From Sphingobium sp. B2D3C (GTDB lineage: Bacteria; Pseudomonadota; Alphaproteobacteria; Sphingomonadales; Sphingomonadaceae), in contig NZ_JAOQOK010000001.1 in the NCBI RefSeq assembly GCF_025961835.1, positions 2,728,001 through 2,792,000 of the forward strand: a stretch of 64,000 nt of DNA, written 5' to 3'. The notes under the pieces were generated by a model that searched no databases, was not told the origin of the DNA, and saw only the letters and a program-made list of their open reading frames with translations. Numbering within the stretch: the stretch's first letter is position 1; each line of letters starts with the position of its first letter. Of the stretch, positions 1 to 8,221 are shown piece by piece. Made by a program: the position numbers and the translations under genes.

Positions 1-1271
1 CCCAGATCGAAAAGGGCGAGTTCAAGATCGATCATCCGCTGGCGAGCGCGATCATCGAGAAGATCATCTCCCGCCGCGTGCTCTATGTTGCGGTGCTGCT
101 GCACGATATCGCCAAGGGGCGCGGTGGCGACCACAGTATTCTCGGCGCGGAGGTGGCGACCAAGCTCTGCCCGCGCCTGGGCCTCAGCGATGCCGAGACG
201 GAGACCGTCGCCTGGCTGGTGCGCTACCATCTGCTGATGTCCGCAACCGCGTTCAAGCGCGACCTTTCGGACTTCAAGACCATTCTCGACTTCGCCGAAG
301 TGGTGCAGAGCCCCGAGCGGCTGCGGCTGCTGGTGATCCTGACCATCGTCGACATCCGCGCGGTCGGACCGGGCGTGTGGAACAGCTGGAAGCGCCAGCT
401 CCTCGCCGAGCTTTACGACTCCGCCGAGGAGGTCATCCGCCCCGGCCACAAGCAGCGGGGCCGTCAGGAGCGCATCGAGGAGAAGCGCGACGCGTTGCGC
501 GCGAGCCTGGCGCTGGACGACAAGGCCTTCGACAGGCTGGTGAAGCGCTTCCCGCAATCCTACTGGATCGCCGAATCGCAGGACATTCTGGAGCGCAATG
601 CGCGGCATCTGCTGGATGCCGGGCAGTCCGATCTCTCCATCGATGCCCGTTCCTATCCCGAGCGCGGCGCGACGCTGGTCACCGTCTATGCCTCGGACCA
701 TCCCGGACTGTTCTACCGGATCGCCGGGGCGATCCATCTGGCCGGCGGCAACATCATCGATGCCCGCATCCACACCCTCAAGGATGGCACGGCGCTGGAC
801 AACTTCCTGGTGCAGGACCCGCTCGGGGGCCGCTTCGATGCGCCCGAGCAGTTGCAGCGCGTGAAGACCTACATCGAGGACGCGCTGCTCAACCGCCACA
901 AGCTGATGCACAAGCTGGACGAGCGCCCGCTGGCCCGTCGGCGCGCCGAAGCCTTCCAGATCGTGCCGCAGGTGCTGATCGACAACAAGGCCTCCAATCG
1001 CTTCACGGTGGTGGAAGTCATGGCGCGCGACCGCCCTGCCCTGCTGCTCAGCCTCGCCTTCGCGCTGTTCCAGTCCAAGACCATGGTCCACAGCGCCCAC
1101 GTCGCCACCTTCGGCGAGCGGGCCGTCGATACCTTCTATCTGACCGATCTTCTGGGCGGAAAGCTGGAGAGCAAGACCCGCCTCGCCACGCTCGAACGGC
1201 GGCTGATCGAAGCGGCCGGCAATCAGGCCGGCGAACTGATCGACACCAACAGCTTCGCCATGGCCAACTGA
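1..1271 (+). CDS. glnD: [Protein-PII] uridylyltransferase / UTase-UR, 3' part (5' end outside window)
   Basis: GlnD uridylylates and deuridylylates the PII signalling protein in response to glutamine, controlling nitrogen assimilation in the cytoplasm. The frame is open from the first bases, so the gene starts upstream; about 422 residues are visible and the N-terminal nucleotidyltransferase domain is missing from the window. The visible part opens in the HD domain (motif LLHDIAKGRGGDHS), which carries the uridylyl-removing activity. Two C-terminal ACT domains follow, with YASDHPGLFYRIAGAI and EVMARDRPALLLSLAFAL as the typical ACT starts; these sense glutamine. A 38-base gap separates its stop from the convergent stress-protein gene. 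Identification is firm; only the length is unknown. Confidence 0.96.
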   Translation, partial: QIEKGEFKIDHPLASAIIEKIISRRVLYVAVLLHDIAKGRGGDHSILGAEVATKLCPRLGLSDAETETVAWLVRYHLLMSATAFKRDLSDFKTILDFAEVVQSPERLRLLVILTIVDIRAVGPGVWNSWKRQLLAELYDSAEEVIRPGHKQRGRQERIEEKRDALRASLALDDKAFDRLVKRFPQSYWIAESQDILERNARHLLDAGQSDLSIDARSYPERGATLVTVYASDHPGLFYRIAGAIHLAGGNIIDARIHTLKDGTALDNFLVQDPLGGRFDAPEQLQRVKTYIEDALLNRHKLMHKLDERPLARRRAEAFQIVPQVLIDNKASNRFTVVEVMARDRPALLLSLAFALFQSKTMVHSAHVATFGERAVDTFYLTDLLGGKLESKTRLATLERRLIEAAGNQAGELIDTNSFAMAN

Positions 1272-1309
1272 GGCGCGCCCCATTGCGGGATGCGCGCCTC
1301 GGTGGCGCC

Positions 1310-2101
1310 TCAGTGAGAAAGCAGGATCGGGATCGGCGCCTTGGCCAGCAGCGTCCGTGTCGTGCCGCCGAACAGCTGCTCGCGCAGGCGGCTGCGGCCA
1401 TAGCAGCCCATCACCGCCCAGCTCGCGCCGGAGGACCGCATGGCCTCGATCAGTTGGTCGCTCACCGCGCCAGCCTTGGGCAGGCGCCGGCTGACGACCT
1501 TGCAGCCATGCCGGTCAAGATAGGCGGCCGCCTCGTCCGGGTCGCCTTCCCCTTCCCCGATCGTCACCACCTCGACCTCGCTGGCCATGCGCAGCAGCGG
1601 GATGGCCGCCCGCAGCGCGGCATCGGCCGCGCGTGATCCATCCCAGGCGACCAGCGCCTTGCCGAAGAGATCCAGGCGCTTCTGCTCCGTCGGCACCAGC
1701 AGGACCGGGGCGGAGGTCAGCGCCGCGAGACGGGAGGCCGTGTCGCCGGTCTCGTTCACCGCGCCGAAGGCCTGCTTGCCCACGACGATCATGTCGACCA
1801 GCCGGACATTGTCCGTAATGCCCTCCTCGGACTGGCTCTGCACCCGCGCCCACTCATAGCTCACCCCTTCATTGGCGAGCCGGGGCTCGAGCGCCTCGAT
1901 ATTCTTGTCCTCCCGGTCGCGCTCATCCATCATCAGCACGCCGGTGCCGCCGCCCGCGCCAAAACCGTCGGCGATCATGGGAATCTGGACGACATCGAGA
2001 CAGAGCAGATGCCCCTCCACCGCGCGCACAATGTCGAGCGCGGTTTGCAGGCGCGCTTCCTGACTCGGGTCATCATGGATCAGAACCATCACCGTCTTCA
2101 T
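1310..2101 (-). CDS. Universal stress protein (UspA family)
   Basis: A 263-residue cytoplasmic universal stress protein. The C-terminus has the ATP-binding signature of the family, G-x2-G-x9-G(S/T)-like, seen as GCYGRSRLREQLFGGTTRT followed by the beta-strand ending PIPILLSH. The length is nearly twice a single Usp domain, so the N-terminal half (starting MKTVMVLIHDD) is probably a second, more divergent domain. The start at 2101 was chosen because AAGGAGG lies seven bases upstream; an upstream in-frame start at 2149 has no such site. It is transcribed alone, convergent with glnD. Such tandem Usp proteins are usually induced by starvation or oxidative stress, but no regulatory site is visible here. 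Confidence 0.9.
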   Translation of the reverse strand: MKTVMVLIHDDPSQEARLQTALDIVRAVEGHLLCLDVVQIPMIADGFGAGGGTGVLMMDERDREDKNIEALEPRLANEGVSYEWARVQSQSEEGITDNVRLVDMIVVGKQAFGAVNETGDTASRLAALTSAPVLLVPTEQKRLDLFGKALVAWDGSRAADAALRAAIPLLRMASEVEVVTIGEGEGDPDEAAAYLDRHGCKVVSRRLPKAGAVSDQLIEAMRSSGASWAVMGCYGRSRLREQLFGGTTRTLLAKAPIPILLSH

Positions 2102-2211
2102 GGCAGCCTCCTTGTTCACCGCATCGGGATCGTGCGAAACTGGTGCCATATTAATGCGATGGGGGCGAGGAGTCGTTGACCGGCGTCAAATCCGGCCCGC
2201 ACCTAAGGGGC

Positions 2212-2240
2212 TTGCGTCGGCGCGCGGCCGCGCTTATACG
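2212..2240 (+). promoter_or_regulatory. Putative sigma-70 promoter of rpmI-rplT
   Basis: TTGCGT (2212-2217) and TATACG (2235-2240) are separated by 17 bases, a good vegetative promoter match. Transcription would start near 2247 and leave a leader of roughly 115 bases before rpmI. In other bacteria the L35-L20 leader is a target for L20 autoregulation; whether this leader folds that way was not established. Confidence 0.5.
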
Positions 2241-2363
2241 CCCGCGCTTCCATGTCCTATGGAAGACCGCAAGGACGGGCCGGCCAGTAAGGGCTGCCGT
2301 GTTCGTCCGTAATCGTCTGCGAGCATCCTCCGGGGTGCTTGCGCTAAGACAAAGGAGACGAAA

Positions 2364-2567
2364 ATGCCCAAGCTCAAGACCAAGAGCGGTGTGAAGAAGC
2401 GCTTCAAATTCACCGCCACCGGCAAGGTCAAGCATGGTGTCGCCGGCAAGCGCCACCGCCTGATCAGCCACAACGCGAAGTATATTCGCCAGAATCGCGG
2501 TACGGAAGTTCTCTCCGACGCGGATGTCGCTCACGTGCGCCTCTGGGCGCCCTACGGCCTCAAGTAA
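2364..2567 (+). CDS. rpmI: 50S ribosomal protein L35
   Basis: A 67-residue, very basic ribosomal protein with the canonical start [14 protein letters not shown] and the KRHRLISH segment of bacterial L35. It is part of the large ribosomal subunit. A strong Shine-Dalgarno sequence (AAAGGAG) precedes the ATG by six bases. It is followed after 12 bases by rplT, the usual order. infC, often the first gene of this operon, is not adjacent here. The length equals that of most L35 proteins. Confidence 0.98.
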   Translation: MPKLKTKSGVKKRFKFTATGKVKHGVAGKRHRLISHNAKYIRQNRGTEVLSDADVAHVRLWAPYGLK

Positions 2568-2579
2568 GGAGCAGGCGAC

Positions 2580-2942
2580 ATGGCACGTGTCAAACGCGGT
2601 GTAACCACCAAGGCGAAGCACAAGAGGATTTTGGATCAGGCGAAGGGCTATTATGGCCGTCGCAAGAACACGATCCGCATCGCGCGTCAGGCTGTCGAAA
2701 AGGCTGGCCAGTACGCATATCGCGACCGCAAGGTGAAGAAGCGGAGCTTCCGCGCCCTGTGGATCCAGCGCATCAACGCAGCTGTCCGCATGGAAGGCCT
2801 GACCTATGGCCAGTTCATGCACGGCCTCAAGCTGGCGGGCGTCGAACTGGACCGGAAGGTTCTGGCCGACATCGCCATGCATGAAGGCGATGTGTTCAAG
2901 GGCATCATTGCCCAGGCGCGCGCGGCCCTGCCCGCAGCCTGA
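2580..2942 (+). CDS. rplT: 50S ribosomal protein L20
   Basis: A 120-residue basic protein starting [18 protein letters not shown], diagnostic for L20, an early assembly protein of the large ribosomal subunit that binds 23S rRNA and, in several bacteria, represses its own operon. The internal segment [10 protein letters not shown] and the C-terminal globular part ([11 protein letters not shown]) match the family. It is cotranscribed with rpmI and closed by a strong intrinsic terminator 25 bases downstream. Confidence 0.98.
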   Translation: MARVKRGVTTKAKHKRILDQAKGYYGRRKNTIRIARQAVEKAGQYAYRDRKVKKRSFRALWIQRINAAVRMEGLTYGQFMHGLKLAGVELDRKVLADIAMHEGDVFKGIIAQARAALPAA

Positions 2943-2966
2943 GCATCTGCACAATCATCCCAAAGA

Positions 2967-2995
2967 GGGCGTCGGATGCTTCCGGCGCCCTTTTT
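2967..2995 (+). terminator. Intrinsic terminator of rpmI-rplT
   Basis: A ten-base stem (GGGCGTCGGA with TCCGGCGCCC, one G-U pair) with a TGCT loop is followed directly by five T residues. This is a textbook rho-independent terminator on the plus strand. Confidence 0.92.
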
Positions 2996-3092
2996 GTATC
3001 ATTTCGGGACTCTCTGGATTTTGGTTAACGCTTCGGAAACCTTTTCCGCACTGCAGCATTGCGAGTGCGTGGGACTATAAGTGGAGAACCAA

Positions 3093-3740
3093 ATGAAGGG
3101 ACTGCTATTGGGGGTCGCGGCGACGCTCGCCCTCCCGTCCGCTGCGCAGGCAGCAACGTTCATCAACGGCGATTTCGAGACCGGTAACGATCCAGGCACC
3201 TATTTCCTCCGCCTGGGCACCGACAGCACGGCCCTGACGGGTTGGACCATCACCTCCGGCAATGTGGAGCTGATCGGCGGCTATTGGCAGTCGGGCAGCG
3301 GCAGCCGCAGTATCGATCTGAACGGCAGCGCCCAGGGCGCGATCGCACAGACGTTCGATACCATCGAAGGCATGACCTACAATGTCGACTTCCTGATGGC
3401 CGGCAATCCCGAAGGTGGGCCGGCGGTCAAGACGTTGGAAGTCGCCGCGACAGGCAATGACGGCCAGCTGTTCAGCTTCGACAATACCGGCTTCTCGAAG
3501 ACCAATATGGGCTGGACGAACTACACCTACACCTTCACGGCCTCGGGCAACCTCACGACGCTCAGCTTTGCGTCGATGACCGACTCGCCCTGGACCGGCC
3601 CGGCGCTGGATGGCGTGACGGTTACCGCGATGAGCGCAGTGCCGGTACCCGAGCCGACGACCTGGGCGCTGATGCTCGGCGGTTTCGCGCTGATCGGCAG
3701 CACGCTGCGTCGTCGTCAGTCGGTCGTTCAGTTCTCCTGA
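3093..3740 (+). CDS. PEP-CTERM sorting domain protein (choice-of-anchor C type)
   Basis: A 215-residue exported protein. It has an N-terminal signal peptide (MKGLLLGVAATLALPSAAQA) and a beta-rich extracellular domain with the pattern NGDFETG...TGW...VELIG..YW...G.RSIDLNG. It ends in a PEP-CTERM tail: PEPTTWALMLGGFALIG followed by RRR. PEP-CTERM tails are recognised by an exosortase; none is encoded in this window. The ATG at 3093 is preferred over the GTG at 3081 because GGAGA lies at good distance and the signal peptide then begins correctly. It stands alone between two strong terminators. The role is unknown; such proteins are linked to exopolysaccharide and the cell envelope. Confidence 0.85.
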   Translation: MKGLLLGVAATLALPSAAQAATFINGDFETGNDPGTYFLRLGTDSTALTGWTITSGNVELIGGYWQSGSGSRSIDLNGSAQGAIAQTFDTIEGMTYNVDFLMAGNPEGGPAVKTLEVAATGNDGQLFSFDNTGFSKTNMGWTNYTYTFTASGNLTTLSFASMTDSPWTGPALDGVTVTAMSAVPVPEPTTWALMLGGFALIGSTLRRRQSVVQFS

Positions 3741-3770
3741 TCGAAACCGGGTCGCAACCATCAAAGGAAA

Positions 3771-3796
3771 GGGCGTCGGCGTGCCGGCGCCCTTTT
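3771..3796 (+). terminator. Intrinsic terminator after the PEP-CTERM gene
   Basis: Stem GGGCGTCGG with CCGGCGCCC (one G-U pair) around a four-base loop, followed by TTTT. The stem is nearly the same as that after rplT. Confidence 0.88.
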
Positions 3797-3829
3797 CGTT
3801 TGCGGTGAATTAGGCTAGCGGACGCGGCC

Positions 3830-4942
3830 ATGACCGACGTCACATCCCTCAAGGACGGCCTCATCGCCGACATCGCCGCCGCCGACACCCTCGATGCCGT
3901 GGAAGCGCTGCGCGTCAGCGCGCTGGGCAAGAGCGGCGCCATCACCGCCCTGCTCAAGACATTGGGGCGGATGAGCCCGGAAGAGCGCCAGCAGCAAGGC
4001 CCCGCGATCCACGACCTGCGCGAAAGCGTGACGAGCGCTATAGCCGCCCGCAAGACCGCGCTTGAAACGGCAGCGCTCGATGCCCGCCTCGCCTCCGAGA
4101 CGCTGGACATGACGCTGCCGGTGGACCTGCCGCCGCCGGGCAGCATTCATCCCGTCAGCCAGGTGATGGACGAGCTGGCCGAGATCTTCGCCGACCTGGG
4201 CTTCGCGGTCGCTACCGGCCCGGAGATCGAGGATGACTGGCGCAACTTCACCGCGCTCAACATCCCCGAGACGCACCCCGCCCGCGCCATGCACGACACC
4301 TTCTACTTCGGCGACAATGCGCGCGCGACCGGCGGAGACGGCAATCTGGCCGCGATGTTGCTGCGCACCCACACCTCGCCGGTGCAGATCCGCACCATGA
4401 CGAGCACGCCGCCGCCGATCCGCATCATCGCGCCTGGCCGCGTCTACCGCTCGGACAGCGACGCGACCCACACGCCGATGTTCCACCAGATCGAGGGTCT
4501 GGTGATCGACAAGGGTATTCACCTCGGGCACCTCAAATGGACGCTGGAGACCTTCCTCAAGGCGTTCTTCGAGCGTGAGGACATCGTCCTGCGCCTGCGC
4601 CCCAGCTACTTCCCCTTCACCGAGCCTTCGGTGGAAGTGGACGTGGGCTACACCATCGAGAAGGGCCAGCGCGTCATCGGCGGCAGCGGCGATGCGGAAA
4701 ATGGCGGCTGGATGGAAGTGCTCGGCAGCGGCATGGTCCACCCCAATGTCATCCGCAATTGCGGGCTGGATCCCGCTGAGTGGCAGGGCTTTGCCTTCGG
4801 CACCGGCGTCGACCGGCTCGCCATGCTCAAATATGGCATGAACGACCTCCGCGCCTTCTTCGACGGCGATCTGCGCTGGTTGCGCCATTACGGCTTCTCC
4901 GCGCTGGATGTGCCTACGCTGAGCGGAGGAGTGGGCGCATGA
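3830..4942 (+). CDS. pheS: Phenylalanine--tRNA ligase alpha subunit
   Basis: A 370-residue class II aminoacyl-tRNA synthetase alpha chain, the catalytic subunit of the (alpha-beta)2 enzyme. The N-terminus is the coiled-coil tRNA-binding arm (residues about 1-90). The catalytic core shows motif 2 ([16 protein letters not shown]) and motif 3 ([18 protein letters not shown]). The length is slightly above the 330-360 typical of the family. pheT follows after 130 bases that contain a palindromic repeat, an unusual interruption of a normally tight operon. Confidence 0.97.
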   Translation: MTDVTSLKDGLIADIAAADTLDAVEALRVSALGKSGAITALLKTLGRMSPEERQQQGPAIHDLRESVTSAIAARKTALETAALDARLASETLDMTLPVDLPPPGSIHPVSQVMDELAEIFADLGFAVATGPEIEDDWRNFTALNIPETHPARAMHDTFYFGDNARATGGDGNLAAMLLRTHTSPVQIRTMTSTPPPIRIIAPGRVYRSDSDATHTPMFHQIEGLVIDKGIHLGHLKWTLETFLKAFFEREDIVLRLRPSYFPFTEPSVEVDVGYTIEKGQRVIGGSGDAENGGWMEVLGSGMVHPNVIRNCGLDPAEWQGFAFGTGVDRLAMLKYGMNDLRAFFDGDLRWLRHYGFSALDVPTLSGGVGA

Positions 4943-4966
4943 GCCATTTCTTGCGAGTTCGTGTTA

Positions 4967-5031
4967 CTGCGAAAGCAGGAACCCAGGGCGCAGCCGCCGT
5001 CCTTCACCGCCCTGGGCTCCTGCCTTCGCAG
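4967..5031. repeat. Palindromic extragenic repeat between pheS and pheT
   Basis: Two 24-base arms (4967-4990 and 5008-5031) are inverted copies differing at only two positions, around a 17-base loop. The core of each arm is CTGCGAARGCAGGARCCCAGG or its complement. It resembles the short, dispersed, REP-like palindromes of sphingomonad chromosomes. In the pheST transcript it would form a long hairpin. No coding capacity. Confidence 0.85.
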
Positions 5032-5072
5032 GAGCACGGGTTTGATCTTACCGGCAATACCGGAGCCCGCGC

Positions 5073-7475
5073 ATGAAGTTCACCCTCTCCTGGCTCAAGG
5101 ACCATCTCGACACCAGCGCCTCGCTGGAAAAGATTCTGCGCGCGCTCAATGACATCGGCCTTGAGGTCGAGGGCGTCGAGAACCCCGCGGAGAAGCTCGA
5201 TGGCTTCCGCGTCGCCAAAGTGCTCACGGCCGCGCCGCATCCGCAGGCCGACAAGCTGCAGGTGCTGAGCGTCGATGTCGGCGATGGTCCGCTGCAGGTC
5301 GTCTGCGGCGCCCCCAATGCCCGCGCCGGTCTGGTCGGCGTGTTCGGCCTGCCCGGCGCCACGGTGCCGGCCAATGGCATGGTGCTGCGGGTCGCGGCCA
5401 TTCGCGGCGTCGAATCCAACGGCATGATGTGCTCCACGCGCGAGCTGGAGCTGGGCGAAGATCATGAGGGCATCATCGAGCTGCCTGCGGACGCGCCCAT
5501 CGGCACGCGCTTTGCCGATTATGCGCAGCTTGACGATCCGGTCATCGAGGTCTCGGTCACGCCCAACCGGCAGGATTGCATGGGCGTGCGCGGCATCGCG
5601 CGCGATCTCGCTGCCAAGGGCCTCGGCACGCTGCGGCCGCTCGATGACATCATCGGACAGCTCCCGGCGATCGACGCGCAGGGCGCAGGCCCGGACGTGC
5701 GCACGGACGATGCCGATGGCTGCCCGGCTTTCTATGCCCGCGCCGTGCGCGGCGTGCACAACGGCGCCTCGCCGGAATGGCTGCAGCGACGCCTCAAGGC
5801 CATCGGCCAGAAACCCATCAGCGCGCTGGTGGACATCACAAACTTCGTCATGATCGGCCTTGGCCGCCCGCTGCATGTCTATGACATGGCCCGCCTCGAT
5901 GGCGGCCTCGTCGCCCGCAAGGCGAAGGCCGGCGAGCAGGTGCTGGCGCTGAACGGCAAGACCTATACGCTGGCCGAGGGCATGACGGTGATCGCGGATG
6001 CCTCCGCTGTTCACGATATCGGCGGCATCATGGGCGGCGAGCATAGCGGCGCGCAGGAGAGCACCACCGATGTGCTGATCGAATGCGCCTATTTCACGCC
6101 CGAGAGTATCGCGCGGACCGGTCAGGCGCTCAGCCTCACCTCCGATGCCCGCCAGCGCTTCGAGCGCGGTGTGGACCCGGCGTTCCTGGATGAGGGGCTG
6201 GACATCGCGACGCGGCTGGTCCTCGCCTTGTGCGGCGGCACGCCCACCGAGGCGACGCGCGCCGGCACTCCGCCGGCAGAGCCGCGCGTCATCGAGGGCT
6301 ATCGGCCCGACATGGTCGATGCGCTGGCCGGTATGACGGTGAGCGCGGAGCGCCAGCAGGCGATCCTCGCGGCGCTCGGCTTCACCGTGGAGGCCGGCGC
6401 CAACTGGCGGATCACCATCCCGACATGGCGCCGCGACATTCACGGCACCGCCGATATCGTCGAGGAAGTCGTGCGGATCGAAGGGTTGGACAACGTCCCG
6501 TCCGTGCCCCTGCCCCGCACGCCGGGCGTCGCCCGCCCGACCGCGACGCCACTGCAGCTTATCGAGCGGCGCGCCCGGCGCGCGGCTGCCGCGCGCGGCC
6601 TCAACGAGGCGATCAACTGGTCGTTCATTTCTGAAAGTGAAGCCGCGCCCTTTGGTGGCGGCGACTGGACGCTCGCCAACCCGATCAGCGAAGACATGAA
6701 GGTGATGCGGCCGACGCTGCTCGCCGGATTGCTCTCCGCCGCGCGACGCAATGCCGATCGCGGGGCCTCCTCGATCCGCCTGTTCGAGATCGGCCGGCGC
6801 TATTTCCGCGCCGATGATGGCAGCAGCGACGAGAAGCTGACCCTCGGCATCCTGATGGCCGGCGAAAAAAGCCCGCGTGGTTGGCAGGGCGGCAAGGCCC
6901 GCCCGTTCGATGCCTTCGACATCAAGGCGGAGGTCATCGCACTGCTGGCGGCCGCCGGTGCGCCTGCCGGACGCCTGCAGATGATGGGCGAGGCTGGCGA
7001 TGCCTATCATCCCGGCCAATCCGGCACGCTGCGCCTCGGACCCAAAAATGTGCTCGCCGCTTATGGCGTGCTGCACCCCCGCCTCGCTCGCGCCTTCGAT
7101 CTCGATGGCACCGTCGTGGCGGCGGAAATCCAGCTCGATGCGATTCCCGTGCCCAAGAAGACCACATTCATGCGCACGGCCTATGCGCCGCCGGCCTTGC
7201 AGGCCGTTACCCGCGACTTCGCGTTCCTCGTGCCGGTGAATCTGGAAGCCGACGCGCTGGTGCGCGCCGTGCGGGGGGCGGACAAGAACGCCATCGTCGA
7301 CGCGCGCCTGTTCGATCTGTTCGCCGGGCAGGGCGTGCCGGAAGGGCAGAAGAGCCTCGCCGTGGAAGTCACGCTGCAGCCCGGCGAAAAGAGCTTCACG
7401 GACGAAGAGTTGAAGGCCATCGCCGACCGCGTGGTGGCCGCAGCCACCAAACAGGGCGCGACTCTGCGCGGATAA
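5073..7475 (+). CDS. pheT: Phenylalanine--tRNA ligase beta subunit
   Basis: An 800-residue beta chain of phenylalanyl-tRNA synthetase. In order it shows the N-terminal segment MKFTLSWLKDHLDTSASL, an EMAP/OB-fold tRNA-binding domain (about residues 40-150, HPQADKLQVLSVDVG), the B3/B4 editing domain (SALVDITNFVMIGLGRPLH), the B5 domain, the catalytic-like core and the C-terminal FDX-ACB anticodon-binding domain (AVTRDFAFLV...). The length is normal for the family. It is cotranscribed with pheS; the next gene is convergent. Confidence 0.97.
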   Translation: MKFTLSWLKDHLDTSASLEKILRALNDIGLEVEGVENPAEKLDGFRVAKVLTAAPHPQADKLQVLSVDVGDGPLQVVCGAPNARAGLVGVFGLPGATVPANGMVLRVAAIRGVESNGMMCSTRELELGEDHEGIIELPADAPIGTRFADYAQLDDPVIEVSVTPNRQDCMGVRGIARDLAAKGLGTLRPLDDIIGQLPAIDAQGAGPDVRTDDADGCPAFYARAVRGVHNGASPEWLQRRLKAIGQKPISALVDITNFVMIGLGRPLHVYDMARLDGGLVARKAKAGEQVLALNGKTYTLAEGMTVIADASAVHDIGGIMGGEHSGAQESTTDVLIECAYFTPESIARTGQALSLTSDARQRFERGVDPAFLDEGLDIATRLVLALCGGTPTEATRAGTPPAEPRVIEGYRPDMVDALAGMTVSAERQQAILAALGFTVEAGANWRITIPTWRRDIHGTADIVEEVVRIEGLDNVPSVPLPRTPGVARPTATPLQLIERRARRAAAARGLNEAINWSFISESEAAPFGGGDWTLANPISEDMKVMRPTLLAGLLSAARRNADRGASSIRLFEIGRRYFRADDGSSDEKLTLGILMAGEKSPRGWQGGKARPFDAFDIKAEVIALLAAAGAPAGRLQMMGEAGDAYHPGQSGTLRLGPKNVLAAYGVLHPRLARAFDLDGTVVAAEIQLDAIPVPKKTTFMRTAYAPPALQAVTRDFAFLVPVNLEADALVRAVRGADKNAIVDARLFDLFAGQGVPEGQKSLAVEVTLQPGEKSFTDEELKAIADRVVAAATKQGATLRG

Positions 7476-7504
7476 GAACAAAGGAGCGGCGGAAACGCGG
7501 GCGA

Positions 7505-8038
7505 TCAGTCCGCTTTCCGCTTCTCCTCCTCGGGCCCAGCCACAGGCGGAGCCGGCAACTTGCAGCCTCGGCTGACCGCCAGCCCGCGCAGATAGCCCCG
7601 GCGCGCGACGCCACCGTTGACGGCAGCCTGCAGGCGACGCTCGGCGCCTGCCGCGCCGCTCACTTCTCGAACGAGGCCCCGGAACGGAATGATCGAATTG
7701 ACGATCGCCGCGCCACCGGCGGCCGCGAGGTTGCCGAACTTGTTCTCATTGGCCTTGCTGTTGGCGTCGAAGTCGGAGCCCAGCACCGCATTCAGCTCGG
7801 CGATCTGGTCGATCACCGCGCGGCAACCCTTGCCGGCCGGCGCATAAGGCTGCTCGACAGCGCGGGCCAGCACCTCGGGGATTTTCGTTTTCTCGATGCC
7901 CACGTCCCGCGCGGGCTGCGTCACGATCTCGCCGGCCTTTTGCGCTGTCTTATCCTCCTTCTCGGGCTCCTCCTGCGCAAAGGCGGGAACTGCCGCAAGG
8001 ACAGCGCTGAGAAGGGCGGCGCGGATGAGCCTGTTCAT
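7505..8038 (-). CDS. Small secreted protein of unknown function
   Basis: A 177-residue protein with a clear signal peptide (MNRLIRAALLSAVLAAVPAFAQ), so it is probably periplasmic. The mature part is charged at its start (EEPEKEDK) and end, has two cysteines that could pair (GKGCRAV and SRGCKLP), and a short Ala/Gly-rich stretch (LAAAGGAAIVN). I do not recognise a family. The start at 8038 is supported by GGAGA ten bases upstream and by the signal peptide; the longer frame to 8185 would run through a terminator. It is monocistronic and convergent with pheT. Confidence 0.7.
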   Translation of the reverse strand: MNRLIRAALLSAVLAAVPAFAQEEPEKEDKTAQKAGEIVTQPARDVGIEKTKIPEVLARAVEQPYAPAGKGCRAVIDQIAELNAVLGSDFDANSKANENKFGNLAAAGGAAIVNSIIPFRGLVREVSGAAGAERRLQAAVNGGVARRGYLRGLAVSRGCKLPAPPVAGPEEEKRKAD

Positions 8039-8141
8039 GATGACCGTGTCTCCGACCGCAACAGCTGCGGTGCCTGCAGAATTGCGGTCCCTGCCATCTG
8101 GTTCCCGCCTCTGGGCACAATCTCCGCCGGCGGATAGCCCC

Positions 8142-8177
8142 AAAAACAAGGCGGGCGCAGCCTTCGCCGCGCCCGCC
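8142..8177 (-). terminator. Intrinsic terminator of the TonB receptor gene
   Basis: Perfect nine-base arms (GGCGGGCGC, 8150-8158; GCGCCCGCC, 8169-8177) around a ten-base loop. Read on the minus strand the stem is followed by TTGTTTTT, ending transcription from the receptor gene. Confidence 0.8.
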
Positions 8178-8221
8178 CTTTTCATCTGACTGCCGGGCGT
8201 GTCACCACGCCCGTGGCAGGA

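Noticed and set aside
1272..1298. Inverted repeat GGCGCGC ... GCGCGCC between glnD and the stress-protein gene as a terminator
   Set aside because: The arms pair, but no T run follows on either strand and the stem is interrupted; too weak to list.
3030..3081. Possible sigma-54 promoter before the PEP-CTERM gene (GCAC and TTGC elements)
   Set aside because: The spacing between the elements is two bases too long and the -24 GG is absent.
3815..4888. 357-codon minus-strand frame opposite pheS
   Set aside because: Antisense shadow of pheS; His/Ala/Asp-rich low-information sequence.
5004..7481. 825-codon open frame on the minus strand opposite pheT
   Set aside because: It mirrors the pheT codon pattern; high third-position GC keeps antisense frames open. 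No family resemblance and no ribosome-binding site.
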